The notes below the pieces were generated by a model. That model made no database searches and was not told the origin of the DNA. It worked only from the letters and a program-made list of their open reading frames with translations. The position numbers and the translations under genes were made by a program. Positions 50,509 through 59,279 of a stretch of DNA of 64,000 bases are shown here, piece after piece. How positions within the stretch are numbered: the stretch's first letter is position 1; each line of letters begins with the position of its first letter. The DNA is from CBFDBF01 sp050291465 (GTDB lineage: Bacteria; Pseudomonadota; Gammaproteobacteria; Chromatiales; Chromatiaceae): positions 62,001 through 126,000 of the forward strand of contig JBNKJV010000006.1 of the NCBI GenBank assembly GCA_050291465.1. The letters run 5' to 3'.

Positions 50509-51918
50509 ATGATTGAACAAAAAACAAAACAAAGAATGCTGCTGGGCTGGACCCTGTTGACCCTCGCCTATCTCGCCTTCGTCATCTACGGCAGCCTGGT
50601 TCCCCTGGAGTACAAGGCGGTCCCGTTTGACCAGGCGCTGCAGCGCCTTATCGGAATACGTTATCTGAAACTGGGTATATGGGCACGTGCGGACTGGGTA
50701 GCCAATATTCTGCTTTTTATCCCGCTCAGTTTTCTCTGGATGGGTCTGCTCTGGCCCGCGAGACCGGGAGTTCGACGACTTATTGTATCCGGTCTGGTAA
50801 TGGGAACCGCATCGCTCCTGAGTCTCGGGATTGAGTTCACCCAGATCTATTTTCCGCAACGCACCGTCTCCCTGAACGATATTGTGGCGGAGACCCTTGG
50901 GGCCGTGATCGGAATCGCGCTCTGGTGGTGGCGCGGCCCGGAGTTACGCCAATGGCTCGCGGATGCCCTTGAAGCCAGAGGACCGGTGCAACTGGCGGAA
51001 AAACTGCTCTGGGTCTATCTCGCGGGGCTGTTTCTGTACAGCCTCCTCCCCCTGGACCTCACCATCAGCCCGGTGGAAATCTATCACAAGTGGCACAGCG
51101 GAAAGATCAACCTGATCCCTTTCGGGTATTACATCGCCGATCCGGTACAGCGCGCCTATGACCTGGTTACCGACGCCCTGATCTGGGTGCCGGTCAGCCT
51201 GCTCTGGGTGGTGTCCGGAAGGCGGCGGGGGATACAGGCCTGGGCCTGGGTGGTCCTGGCGGCCACCATCCTTGAGTGCATGCAGTTCTTCGTCTACTCG
51301 AGGGTCTCCGATATCACCGATATCCTGACCGCCATGATCGGAGCGGGGGTGGGTGTCTGGGGCGCCCGTTTCCTTCCCCGTCAGGAACGCCTCCCCGATC
51401 GGCCGGTATCGTCTGTCGCCAGAACCCTCACGCTAACGATCGCCGCCTGCCTGATCTGGACCCTGATCCTGATGGCGGTATTCTGGTATCCCTTCGATTT
51501 CAGATTTGACTGGTCGTTTCTGAGGGAGCGCACGCAGTTGTTTCTACGGGTGCCGTTCCACGCCTACTACTACGGCACCGAGTTCCGTGCCATCACAGAG
51601 CTGCTGCACAAGATCCTGTTCTTCCTCCCCCTGGGCGCCGTTCTCGCCTTCGGCCGCCCGCAGGCACGCCCCCCATGGCAAACGGTCTACGGCTTCGCCT
51701 CAATCGGTATTCTCTTCTGTGTCGCCTTTGGCATCGAACTGGGGCAACTGGCACTGCCGCATAAGAACCCGGACGCCACGGACTGGATCCTGGAGGTATT
51801 GGGGGGATGCGCAGGCTATTTCGGTTTACTGCGAATCCGGCGTAACAGCCGACCCGGTGAAAACGAGACGCCGTCCTTCATACCGGGGTCTGGAAGCGAC
51901 CTGGAAGAGCTGGAATAA
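50509..51918 (+). CDS. VanZ-like membrane protein with repeated VanZ modules
   Basis: 469 residues containing three VanZ-like modules: LAYLAFVIYGSLVPLEYKAVPF with WVANILLFIPLSFLWMG and SLGIEFTQIYFPQR; a second with LFLYSLLPLDLTISP and ATILECMQFFVYSRVSDITD; a third with HKILFFLPLGAVLAFG and GIELGQLALPHKNPDATDW. VanZ proteins are often found in exopolysaccharide clusters but their biochemical role is unclear. About 10 transmembrane helices. Starts 5 bp after the previous stop. Confidence 0.83.
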   Translation: MIEQKTKQRMLLGWTLLTLAYLAFVIYGSLVPLEYKAVPFDQALQRLIGIRYLKLGIWARADWVANILLFIPLSFLWMGLLWPARPGVRRLIVSGLVMGTASLLSLGIEFTQIYFPQRTVSLNDIVAETLGAVIGIALWWWRGPELRQWLADALEARGPVQLAEKLLWVYLAGLFLYSLLPLDLTISPVEIYHKWHSGKINLIPFGYYIADPVQRAYDLVTDALIWVPVSLLWVVSGRRRGIQAWAWVVLAATILECMQFFVYSRVSDITDILTAMIGAGVGVWGARFLPRQERLPDRPVSSVARTLTLTIAACLIWTLILMAVFWYPFDFRFDWSFLRERTQLFLRVPFHAYYYGTEFRAITELLHKILFFLPLGAVLAFGRPQARPPWQTVYGFASIGILFCVAFGIELGQLALPHKNPDATDWILEVLGGCAGYFGLLRIRRNSRPGENETPSFIPGSGSDLEELE

Positions 51919-52005
51919 TTCCGGGTCTCATGACGTCCTGCCCATGGCACAATACGCCTCTGGCGTAAAAGGCCGGTAACTCCGAAACCGAAATAACAAC
52001 CACCT

Positions 52006-53538
52006 ATGAGCGAGAAATACGAACTGGGACAAAAGATGCGGACCGGGGCCCTGTGGGTCTACCTCCAGGGTGGACTCAGCACCGTTATCCAGTTCCTGGC
52101 CGGGATCGCCCTGGCTCGCATTATGGAAGTCAGCGATTTCGGTGTCTTTTACGCCGTTACCGCTTTTACCTCTTTATTGTTGCTTCAAACCCAGTTTGGG
52201 GTCCCCAACTCCCTTATTCGTGCCAAGGAGGTGACCGATACCCAATGGAACGCGGCGTTCTGGTTTATGCAAAGCGTTGCCGTAGTTTGTGTCCTGCTCA
52301 TTATCGCGTTCTCCGGCCTGCTGCAGGGATTCTATGATGACGATCGCTTCACCCCCATTATGTGGTTGATGTCCGCCACCCTGTTGCTCGCCCCTATATC
52401 TTCCCTCCTCGGCACCCGTCTCAGAAGGGATATGGACTACAAAACGGTCAGCAAGGTACAGATCGTCGTCGGGCTGTTCGGGGTCGCCGTAAGCATTTCC
52501 TGCGCGCTCATGGGCTTCGGGCCGTTCAGCCTGGTTTATTCCGGCATATTTGCAGCAATCCTTTCCGCCATCCTGCTTGCCAGAAAAACCTCCTGGCTCC
52601 CCAGTCGGCCCACCGGCTTTAACGGCTTCGGCTCGATTTTGGGCTACGGCTGGAGGCTGCATCTCAATAACTCCCTGAATATGGGTGCAAACAAGGTGGA
52701 TAACATGCTCGTCGGCAGTCTCGCGGATATCTTTTCTCTCGGTATCTATAACCGCGCACTAAGTTCCGCCCGTATGCCGGTTACCCAGATAACGAGCCGC
52801 CTTTATGAATTGTTTTTCTCCAGCCTGTCACGGATCCAGGATGACAAGGAACACACCATCCTGATGTACAAGAAGGTGTTGTGCGCCATGACCAACGCGG
52901 TCTTTCCTTTCCTATTGTTTCTTATGTTCCTGGCTGACGGGTTTATTTATTTTCTTTACGGCGCGAAATGGCTTCCCGCGGCCGGAATACTGCAGATCCT
53001 GGCATTGGGGTCCATGCCCAGGGTGGTTTCCATAACCATGGGCGCTCTCGCAGATGCTCAAAACCTGGTTTCGAAAGAAACTCCCATCCAGCTATCCAAC
53101 CTGATACTCACCGTTTTGGCCGTCTTAATAGGGAGCTACTGGGACCTTACCGGGATTGCCGTAGCTATCACGTTGAAAATGGTATTTCAGATGTTTTTGA
53201 TGCAACGCATGCTGGCGCGTTCGCATTTAAGTCTTGGCCTGAACGTTATAATGGAGGGTATCGGTCCCGCCCTTTTCGGCGTTGTTTTTTCATCAATTGC
53301 GTTACTGATAACCACTTATTTCCTTGGATCACGCCTGGAACCTACAGGTATTCCTTACCTACTTTTATTAACACCGGTCCTTTTTCTGAGCTATGGTCTG
53401 GCACTTTTTTTCTATTCGAAACTGTCTCCAAACAACGAGGCATTAGCGGCAAGTATCACCATGTTCAAGGAAATGCTGTCTAAAATACAGGGGAAAATTT
53501 TCGCGGGAAGAAAAGATACTAAGAAGACAAGCGACTAA
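52006..53538 (+). CDS. Polysaccharide flippase, Wzx/MATE-like (lipopolysaccharide biosynthesis protein)
   Basis: 510 residues with about 12-14 transmembrane helices. The opening GALWVYLQGGLSTVIQFLAGIALARIMEVSDFGVFY is the polysaccharide-synthase-type flippase signature; GVPNSLIRAKEVTD and LGYGWRLHLNNSLNMGANKVDNMLVG are also typical. It should move undecaprenyl-linked repeat units across the inner membrane. The upstream gap of 87 bp follows the VanZ gene on the same strand, so both may be one transcript. Confidence 0.88.
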   Translation: MSEKYELGQKMRTGALWVYLQGGLSTVIQFLAGIALARIMEVSDFGVFYAVTAFTSLLLLQTQFGVPNSLIRAKEVTDTQWNAAFWFMQSVAVVCVLLIIAFSGLLQGFYDDDRFTPIMWLMSATLLLAPISSLLGTRLRRDMDYKTVSKVQIVVGLFGVAVSISCALMGFGPFSLVYSGIFAAILSAILLARKTSWLPSRPTGFNGFGSILGYGWRLHLNNSLNMGANKVDNMLVGSLADIFSLGIYNRALSSARMPVTQITSRLYELFFSSLSRIQDDKEHTILMYKKVLCAMTNAVFPFLLFLMFLADGFIYFLYGAKWLPAAGILQILALGSMPRVVSITMGALADAQNLVSKETPIQLSNLILTVLAVLIGSYWDLTGIAVAITLKMVFQMFLMQRMLARSHLSLGLNVIMEGIGPALFGVVFSSIALLITTYFLGSRLEPTGIPYLLLLTPVLFLSYGLALFFYSKLSPNNEALAASITMFKEMLSKIQGKIFAGRKDTKKTSD

Positions 53539-53611
53539 AAATCATTGGCGAACCGAGTTTACCACCAGCTGCGTATTTACCATCAGAAGCCTGGTCGCCC
53601 CGCCACGGATA

Positions 53612-54442
53612 CTAAAGATATCCGTAGTGACCCATTTCCTCTTTCAACAGATACCTGAGTCTCATTTTCTCTTTAAACGATAAACCCTGCTTACTCTCGG
53701 TGGGCCAATCCGCATGACTCGTCTCGATGAAATCCACAGGAATAGATTCAATCCCGAGGTATTTCCCAAGTTTCTCAGTTGTATTCCGATCCGATACCAA
53801 ATCTTCGAATCTGATTAACAGTCCAAATCCCGCTTTTCGATACTCCCCTGAAAGCTTCCGCCAATGATTCGCAAAGTAATAAAGCGGATCCCGGTAATTC
53901 ACGGCATCGAGCCATTTCCTCTTTTTTATGGACAAGATGCTGTCAAAAGGATTTCTTACCAAAAAAACGAACTTGGCTTCCGGATAAAGCTTACGCAAAA
54001 ACTCAGCAGTCTCTATACCCGAGCGAACCTCTTTCAAACCCCATCTCGAATATCCCAACGCCTCGGCAGGACCCCTATATATTCCATCCAAGAGCCCCTT
54101 GAGCTGTTGTTCTATGTGTACCAGCGGCGGATTCATACAGGCAATCCATTTATCGTGGATACCTCCCTCCCCGCTTTTAAATCTGGCAAACTGGCTCGCA
54201 CCGTTTCCTCCGAAGCCATGTTTATATTTTGTCCCCCCCTCCCCGAGCATCTGCTGCAGTCGCACATGGGCGTCCTGGAACGCATCCAACGCCCCTCCCG
54301 GCTCTCCCCATATAAGCACTTCATTTGATGCGTTAATCAAACGCTGCAGTAATGTGCTTCCAGAGCGCCAACTGGAAGAAAAAATAAATATCGGGCCTGA
54401 CACTTGGTAATCCTTCATTGAGATAATAGCTGTGCGATGCAC
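53612..54442 (-). CDS. Sulfotransferase family protein
   Basis: 276 residues. The 5'-PAPS loop is IFIFSSSWRSGSTLLQRLI (about 18-36) and the 3'-PAPS strand is AKFVFLVRNPFDSILSIKKRKW (about 158-179), followed by RFEDLVSD and SWRKL-like elements, typical of polysaccharide sulfotransferases. The GTG at 54442 has AGGAG 9 nt before it and is preferred; ATG at 54418 is the alternative. It is inverted relative to its neighbours and probably modifies the exopolysaccharide; no PAPS-synthesis genes are seen here. Confidence 0.85.
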   Translation of the reverse strand: MHRTAIISMKDYQVSGPIFIFSSSWRSGSTLLQRLINASNEVLIWGEPGGALDAFQDAHVRLQQMLGEGGTKYKHGFGGNGASQFARFKSGEGGIHDKWIACMNPPLVHIEQQLKGLLDGIYRGPAEALGYSRWGLKEVRSGIETAEFLRKLYPEAKFVFLVRNPFDSILSIKKRKWLDAVNYRDPLYYFANHWRKLSGEYRKAGFGLLIRFEDLVSDRNTTEKLGKYLGIESIPVDFIETSHADWPTESKQGLSFKEKMRLRYLLKEEMGHYGYL

Positions 54443-54793
54443 TATATTGTTCTCCTGCTATTATCTCCTTTTCCCATTTTCCGTGTAAATATATAAAGTT
54501 ACCCGATAGGCATGATCCGACCAACCACCCCCGTTCCAAGGGGGTTTTCCGCGACATATATATCCACCTGGCCGGCCGCACCCTATTTGCGATCCCCCCA
54601 GGATTTGTCAGGATCCACCGCACATTTCTCTGCCCCCAGGGCGGGAATTTTTCGATTACCCTATTGTCTATGCTTGAGTAACGCGTAAAACGAGATATCA
54701 TACCGTCTGAAGGCCTCATATTATGAGGCTTCCAAGGATTTCCGGGGAATCCCTTTCCAACTTTAATTCATAAAACTGGGGCTCGTATCTGTC
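54443..54793. other. Intergenic region between divergent sulfotransferase and TPR genes
   Basis: 351 bp with no supported gene. It must contain both promoters. A near-perfect hairpin, GAAGGCCTCAT-ATT-ATGAGGCTTCC-like (about 54710-54734), lies within it without a T-run. An open frame here (54333-54719) overlaps the sulfotransferase and lacks support. Confidence 0.4.
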
Positions 54794-55387
54794 ATGAGGA
54801 CTTCTATTATAACGGCGCTTGCTGCGTTCCTTGTTTTCTGGACGAATACCACCTTCGCGGCAAGTTACTGGCCCTCTACGGAAGCCGAATTCTCCAAACT
54901 GCCGCCCTACTGCAAGGCCAGAGCCGGAAAAGGCAAAGGATTAGCGGTCTCCGACTACGAGATCCAGAAATGGAAACAAAAATTAGGGCCCGGGTTTCTC
55001 CATGTACACCACCTATGCGCCGCACTCAACTTTAATATCATATACCCGGGAACAACCGACAAACCGGCACTGAAGGTAATAGTCAAGGAACTCGACTACG
55101 TGCAAAGACACGCTCCTGCTGATTTCCCCCTGCATCCGCTCGTAAGCCTGGAGAGAGGTAAATTTTTATTACGCCTTGACCTCGTAACTGAAGCTATCCT
55201 GGAATTTCAAAAAGCCATCAAATTTAAACCGTCTTATACGCCTCCTTACGCCGAGCTCAGCGATTATTACGCGGAAACCGGTCAAACTGAAGAAGCAATA
55301 AGTATTTTAAAAGAAGGTCTGAAACACTCTCCAAGATCCAGAAGACTGAAAAGGCGTCTTTCTAAGTTAATACCTTCTGAGCAGTAG
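54794..55387 (+). CDS. Exported tetratricopeptide-repeat protein
   Basis: 197 residues with a signal peptide (MRTSIITALAAFLVFWTNTTFA), then PPYCKARAGKG and VHHLCAALNF, and at least two TPR units near the C-terminus (EAILEFQKAIKFKPSYTPPYAELSDYYAETGQTEEAISILKEGLKHSP). Similar small TPR proteins recur in exosortase A polysaccharide loci. Likely periplasmic; role unknown. It starts a plus-strand run of glycan genes. Confidence 0.75.
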   Translation: MRTSIITALAAFLVFWTNTTFAASYWPSTEAEFSKLPPYCKARAGKGKGLAVSDYEIQKWKQKLGPGFLHVHHLCAALNFNIIYPGTTDKPALKVIVKELDYVQRHAPADFPLHPLVSLERGKFLLRLDLVTEAILEFQKAIKFKPSYTPPYAELSDYYAETGQTEEAISILKEGLKHSPRSRRLKRRLSKLIPSEQ

Positions 55388-55448
55388 ATACTGCGATACT
55401 CCCGACTTGTTTGGTAGGTTTAGCCATTCCGAAGATGGAGTCCCGTAC

Positions 55449-56264
55449 ATGCTAAACCCCTTATCTTATCTTATTAATATCCGCAACAATTCGATTAGCG
55501 GCGATTCTTCCTATTCTCCGATTGTGTTAATGTATCATGGGACTCCCGATCAGCAACCTTCTTCCGAATATTCCATAAAGGCCAGTTTATTTTCCGAGCA
55601 CATTCGCTTTCTCAAAAACAACGGCTGGAACACCTTTCTTTTTAGGGATCTTTTTTCCCATGACGAATTTCCACCCAAGACCGTTGTTATATGCTTTGAC
55701 GACGGCTATGCTGACAACTATGAGAATGCTTTCGTCCCATTGGTTGACAACGGGCTAAAAGGCACTTGGTTCGTTACTTCCAGTTGCATCGGGGGTTATG
55801 CTCGATGGGAAGGACGAAATTGTCCTGAAACAAAAATCCTTGATAAGCCCCAGATAATATCAATGTCCGAACGAGGTATGGAAATCGCCTCTCATACACA
55901 TACCCATCCTGACCTTTCCAAAATGGATTACGAGTCCCAATTAGGTGAGATGAAGACTTCCAAGTCCGTATTGGAGGATCTTTTACAACAAGAAGTCCTA
56001 AGCCTTGCATACCCTTTCGGAAGATTTAATGATGATAGTATTAAAGCGGCAGACTCTTCCGGATACCTTGGTGCCTGCACGGTACGTCAGGGACGTTATT
56101 CCCCGGCAACAGCCCCCTTCATTATTCCGCGCTTGACCATTTTTCGAGACGACACCTCGTCGGTCCTTGCACGCAAATTAGCGCTTGCTGAAAATAACGT
56201 TTCTAACAAAAGAATAATCAAATATTTTTTCAATAGAGTTGCTAGCAGACTATATGGGCGTTAA
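55449..56264 (+). CDS. Polysaccharide deacetylase (NodB/CE4 family)
   Basis: 271 residues from ATG 55449, which has GGAG 8 nt upstream. The CE4 metal-binding motif is FDDGYADNYENAFVPLVDNGLKG-type (FDDG near residue 83), followed by the His pair in EIASHTHTHPDLS (H-x3-H, about 148) and AYPFGRFND (about 190). It should remove acetyl groups from N-acetyl sugars of the exported polysaccharide. A frame start at 55407 is less likely. Confidence 0.87.
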   Translation: MLNPLSYLINIRNNSISGDSSYSPIVLMYHGTPDQQPSSEYSIKASLFSEHIRFLKNNGWNTFLFRDLFSHDEFPPKTVVICFDDGYADNYENAFVPLVDNGLKGTWFVTSSCIGGYARWEGRNCPETKILDKPQIISMSERGMEIASHTHTHPDLSKMDYESQLGEMKTSKSVLEDLLQQEVLSLAYPFGRFNDDSIKAADSSGYLGACTVRQGRYSPATAPFIIPRLTIFRDDTSSVLARKLALAENNVSNKRIIKYFFNRVASRLYGR

Positions 56265-56296
56265 TACTCTCGTGTAAATCCCTTTCTCCCTCTTCA

Positions 56297-57232
56297 ATGA
56301 ACAACCATCCTGCCATTTCCGTTATCATGCCCTGCTACAATGAGAGCAAGCATATCCTAAGGGCCGTCGAAAGTGTTTTTCATCAGACTTTTGCGGATTT
56401 TGAACTCATCGTCGTGGATGATGGATCCACAGATAATTCCTCAGTAATTCTGGATCCTCTTTTGCACTCCCACGCAAATTTGCGCTTAATTCGTCAGCCA
56501 AACAGCGGCGCCGCCACTGCGAGGAATAACGGCATACAAAACGCCAACGGGGAGATGATCGCCTTTCTTGATGCCGACGACACCTGGCATTCCCGTTGCC
56601 TGGAAAAGTTATATGCCGCTCTCGCGTCTGAACCGGATGCCGCTATAGCCTACTGCGGCTGGCAAAATATCGGCTTAAGTAAAAACAGAAGTAAACCCTA
56701 TATACCACCTGACTATGAGCAGCCCGATAAGGTTGAAACGCTTCTCCGTGGCTGCCGCTGGCCTATTCATGCCGCCCTAGTGCGTAGAATTTTTCTAGAT
56801 AATTCTGGTGGTTTTAATACATCTTTAGGGTCCTGCGAAGACTTTGATTTGTGGCTGCGAATAGGATCTTTCAATAAGATAGTACTCGTCCCGGAGGTGC
56901 TCGCCTTCTACCAGCACAATCAGGGCACTCAAACTACTAGTAACAGACTTAAAATCGCCCTTGATCATGCACTGGTTCAGCGGATTTTTTTCAAATCGAA
57001 CCGTGATATTAAATCCAACTTTGGACGAAGAAAGGTCAGGGATATTATCGAGGGCGAGTTACTTCATAGGGCGTACGTGAGCTACTGGGAACGGGATCTC
57101 AAAACCGCACATGCGCTTTTCCGAAAAGTATTCTTTCGCCTCTTCTTCAATATTTCAGATTTACGATATATTATCCCTTCCCTTCTGCCATTCTTTCTAT
57201 TTAGACGTCTTGTACACTTATTCGAAAAATGA
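56297..57232 (+). CDS. Glycosyltransferase family 2
   Basis: 311 residues with a GT-A fold: ISVIMPCYNESKHILRAVESV, IVVDDGSTDNS, GAATARNNGI, MIAFLDADDTW (DxD motif, about residue 95) and SCEDFDLWLRIG (about 175). A membrane-tethering hydrophobic end (ISDLRYIIPSLLPFFLFRRL) is present. It overlaps the next gene by 4 bp (ATGA). It adds a sugar from a nucleotide donor during repeat-unit synthesis; sugar unknown. Confidence 0.88.
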   Translation: MNNHPAISVIMPCYNESKHILRAVESVFHQTFADFELIVVDDGSTDNSSVILDPLLHSHANLRLIRQPNSGAATARNNGIQNANGEMIAFLDADDTWHSRCLEKLYAALASEPDAAIAYCGWQNIGLSKNRSKPYIPPDYEQPDKVETLLRGCRWPIHAALVRRIFLDNSGGFNTSLGSCEDFDLWLRIGSFNKIVLVPEVLAFYQHNQGTQTTSNRLKIALDHALVQRIFFKSNRDIKSNFGRRKVRDIIEGELLHRAYVSYWERDLKTAHALFRKVFFRLFFNISDLRYIIPSLLPFFLFRRLVHLFEK

Positions 57233-58191
57233 AAAATCTGACTGTCGCCGTATGCACCTATAATCGTGCGCAAAACCTTCCACGACTTATTGAAGAACTG
57301 AGAAGTCAGGTCTCACCCATTCCTTTTGATATTCTTTTTATAAACAACAATAGCACTGACAACACCGAACAAATTCTATTGGATTTCTCCGAAAAACCAG
57401 GTATCGAGCTTCGCTACGTAAATGAATATGAACAAGGAATAACATTCGCTAGAAATCGGGCCGTTCAGGAATGCATAAACAGCGATTACATGCTGTTTAT
57501 GGACGATGATGAGCTGCCTTCTTCGAAACATATGGTCGCCGCTGCCGTTGAAGAACTGGAGAAAAATGATATTCAATGCGTCGGCGGTAAGGTAATAATC
57601 GAATTTGGAGAGCACAAGCGTCCTATCTGGCTTTCTGACGATCTCCTTGGTTTTTATGCAGAAATCGATTATGGAGATGAGCCATTTTACATATGCGATA
57701 GCAGTACACCGATATGGACGAGTATTATTGCTTACGACATGTCGATCTTCAGAGCGAATCAGAAACTCCGATTTGACAATCGTTATAATCGAGTAGGAGG
57801 AGGAGTAGGCGGCGGTTCTGACGAAATAATGTTTAGAAAATTCCTTGAAAACGATATAAAAATGATGTACGTACCGAATATGGGCGTACGCCATCTTGTC
57901 GAGCCATGGCGCATGACCAGGCGTTATTTTTGGAAGTTGCATTTTATCTCTGGACGAAAAAAATCCCTATTTCAACTTCCAATTTATGATAAATCCGTTC
58001 TTGGTATTCCTCCGTTCATGATACTCCACGTTTTCAAACATCTCGGGAAAACTCTTCTTCTATTTTTAAAGCGGGATTACCGATATGTGAGGCAAGGTAT
58101 GAATTTTACCCACAACCTTGGAATGATCTACGGCCTGTTTTTAAGATGGAGACATGGTACAAATCCCGATGTACCAGGCAACTCGTCTTGA
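57229..58191 (+). CDS. Glycosyltransferase family 2 (second)
   Basis: 320 residues: LTVAVCTYNRAQNLPRLIEEL, ILFINNNSTDNTEQIL, GITFARNRAVQEC, YMLFMDDDELPSSKH (DxD-like, about residue 90) and GGGSDEIMFRKFLENDIKM. The start ATG overlaps the preceding stop by 4 bp, so translation is coupled. Base use is AT-rich compared with the left part of the window, as in its neighbours. Confidence 0.87.
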   Translation: MKNLTVAVCTYNRAQNLPRLIEELRSQVSPIPFDILFINNNSTDNTEQILLDFSEKPGIELRYVNEYEQGITFARNRAVQECINSDYMLFMDDDELPSSKHMVAAAVEELEKNDIQCVGGKVIIEFGEHKRPIWLSDDLLGFYAEIDYGDEPFYICDSSTPIWTSIIAYDMSIFRANQKLRFDNRYNRVGGGVGGGSDEIMFRKFLENDIKMMYVPNMGVRHLVEPWRMTRRYFWKLHFISGRKKSLFQLPIYDKSVLGIPPFMILHVFKHLGKTLLLFLKRDYRYVRQGMNFTHNLGMIYGLFLRWRHGTNPDVPGNSS

Positions 58192-58304
58192 TTTATTAGG
58201 TACGGCATTCGATATTTAAAACGATAATATTTAGGCTTCCGATCTTTGGATATATCCAGGTAGGGCGCCCGTATAACCAAAAGGAACCTTGGGGCACATT
58301 CAAG

Positions 58305-59222
58305 ATGTATAGCGAAAACCATGCTAGAGACCTTATCCTGTTCATTAAGGCAATTGCATCTAATCAAATTGCGCGATTCCTCCCCTCTCTTTACGTTAAA
58401 CTCACCAACCAGACAGGGCGCGGAAGTGAAGAGACAAACCCTGAAGAAACTGCCCGTTACTTCCTTCGTTGCTTTCACGACTATTTGTCCAATATGGGCG
58501 TACCCCTCAACGAGTGTTCTTCCTATCTAAGCAACAAGAGAGTTCTGGAATATGGCCCGGGCGATACCCTGGGGGTCGCATTACTGATGTACGCACATGG
58601 CGCGGAATTTGTAAAATGCGTGGATAGATTCCACCTATCTTCTAACTCGAAAAATAGCGCTCCAATTTTCCATGCGTTGCTCGGATTTCTTGACGGGGAT
58701 GCCTATGAAAGAGCGAACAGCGCATTTATAGAGAAGGGACGTCCTGAAAGCGGACTCCGCGATGATTTAGTTAGCTATTCCGTTACGGATGACGGTCTCT
58801 CGGGTGCCCATGATGAATATGATCTTATAATATCAAGGGCAGTACTTGAGCATGTTAACAATCTTGACAGGACCATTCGGGATATTAAGTCTGCGTTGAA
58901 GAAAGATGGCCTTTCCATCCATTTAGTTGATCTAAAAAGCCATGGACTAGACAGATATCGGGAGTTTGATTTTCTTACTTGGCCGAACAGCTTATATAAG
59001 CTAATGTATGGTCACAAAGGATTCCCTAATAGAATAAGGATAGACGGCTATCTTCGACTGATTGAACAATACGAACTGATGGTGAAGTCGCTAATTCCTA
59101 CAGATAAAGTTAGCGAGGAATCCCTAAAACTCCTGGACGGGAAATTGGCCACTTCTTTTCGCAACGTTCCTCTAGATAAACTTTCATGGAATGGCTTCTG
59201 GATTGTAATTGAGCATCCATAA
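58305..59222 (+). CDS. SAM-dependent methyltransferase-like protein
   Basis: 305 residues with a class I methyltransferase core: RVLEYGPGDTLGVALLMYAHGAEFV (SAM motif I, about 80-104), CVDRFHL, DLIISRAVLEHVNNLDRTIRDIKSALKKDGLSIHLVDL (motif IV and post-motif, about 175-212). Substrate is probably a sugar or a lipid-linked sugar in the exopolysaccharide pathway. The gap of 113 bp before it holds no gene. Confidence 0.78.
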   Translation: MYSENHARDLILFIKAIASNQIARFLPSLYVKLTNQTGRGSEETNPEETARYFLRCFHDYLSNMGVPLNECSSYLSNKRVLEYGPGDTLGVALLMYAHGAEFVKCVDRFHLSSNSKNSAPIFHALLGFLDGDAYERANSAFIEKGRPESGLRDDLVSYSVTDDGLSGAHDEYDLIISRAVLEHVNNLDRTIRDIKSALKKDGLSIHLVDLKSHGLDRYREFDFLTWPNSLYKLMYGHKGFPNRIRIDGYLRLIEQYELMVKSLIPTDKVSEESLKLLDGKLATSFRNVPLDKLSWNGFWIVIEHP

Positions 59223-59279
59223 AGACATTTTTTAAATATTATATTACAGGTAATTGTTTGTTTTTAGGGTATATATCTA

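Noticed and set aside
54333..54719. Minus-strand 128-codon open frame overlapping the sulfotransferase start
   Set aside because: Overlaps the PAPS-loop coding part in another frame and has no homology; the sulfotransferase reading is clearly real.
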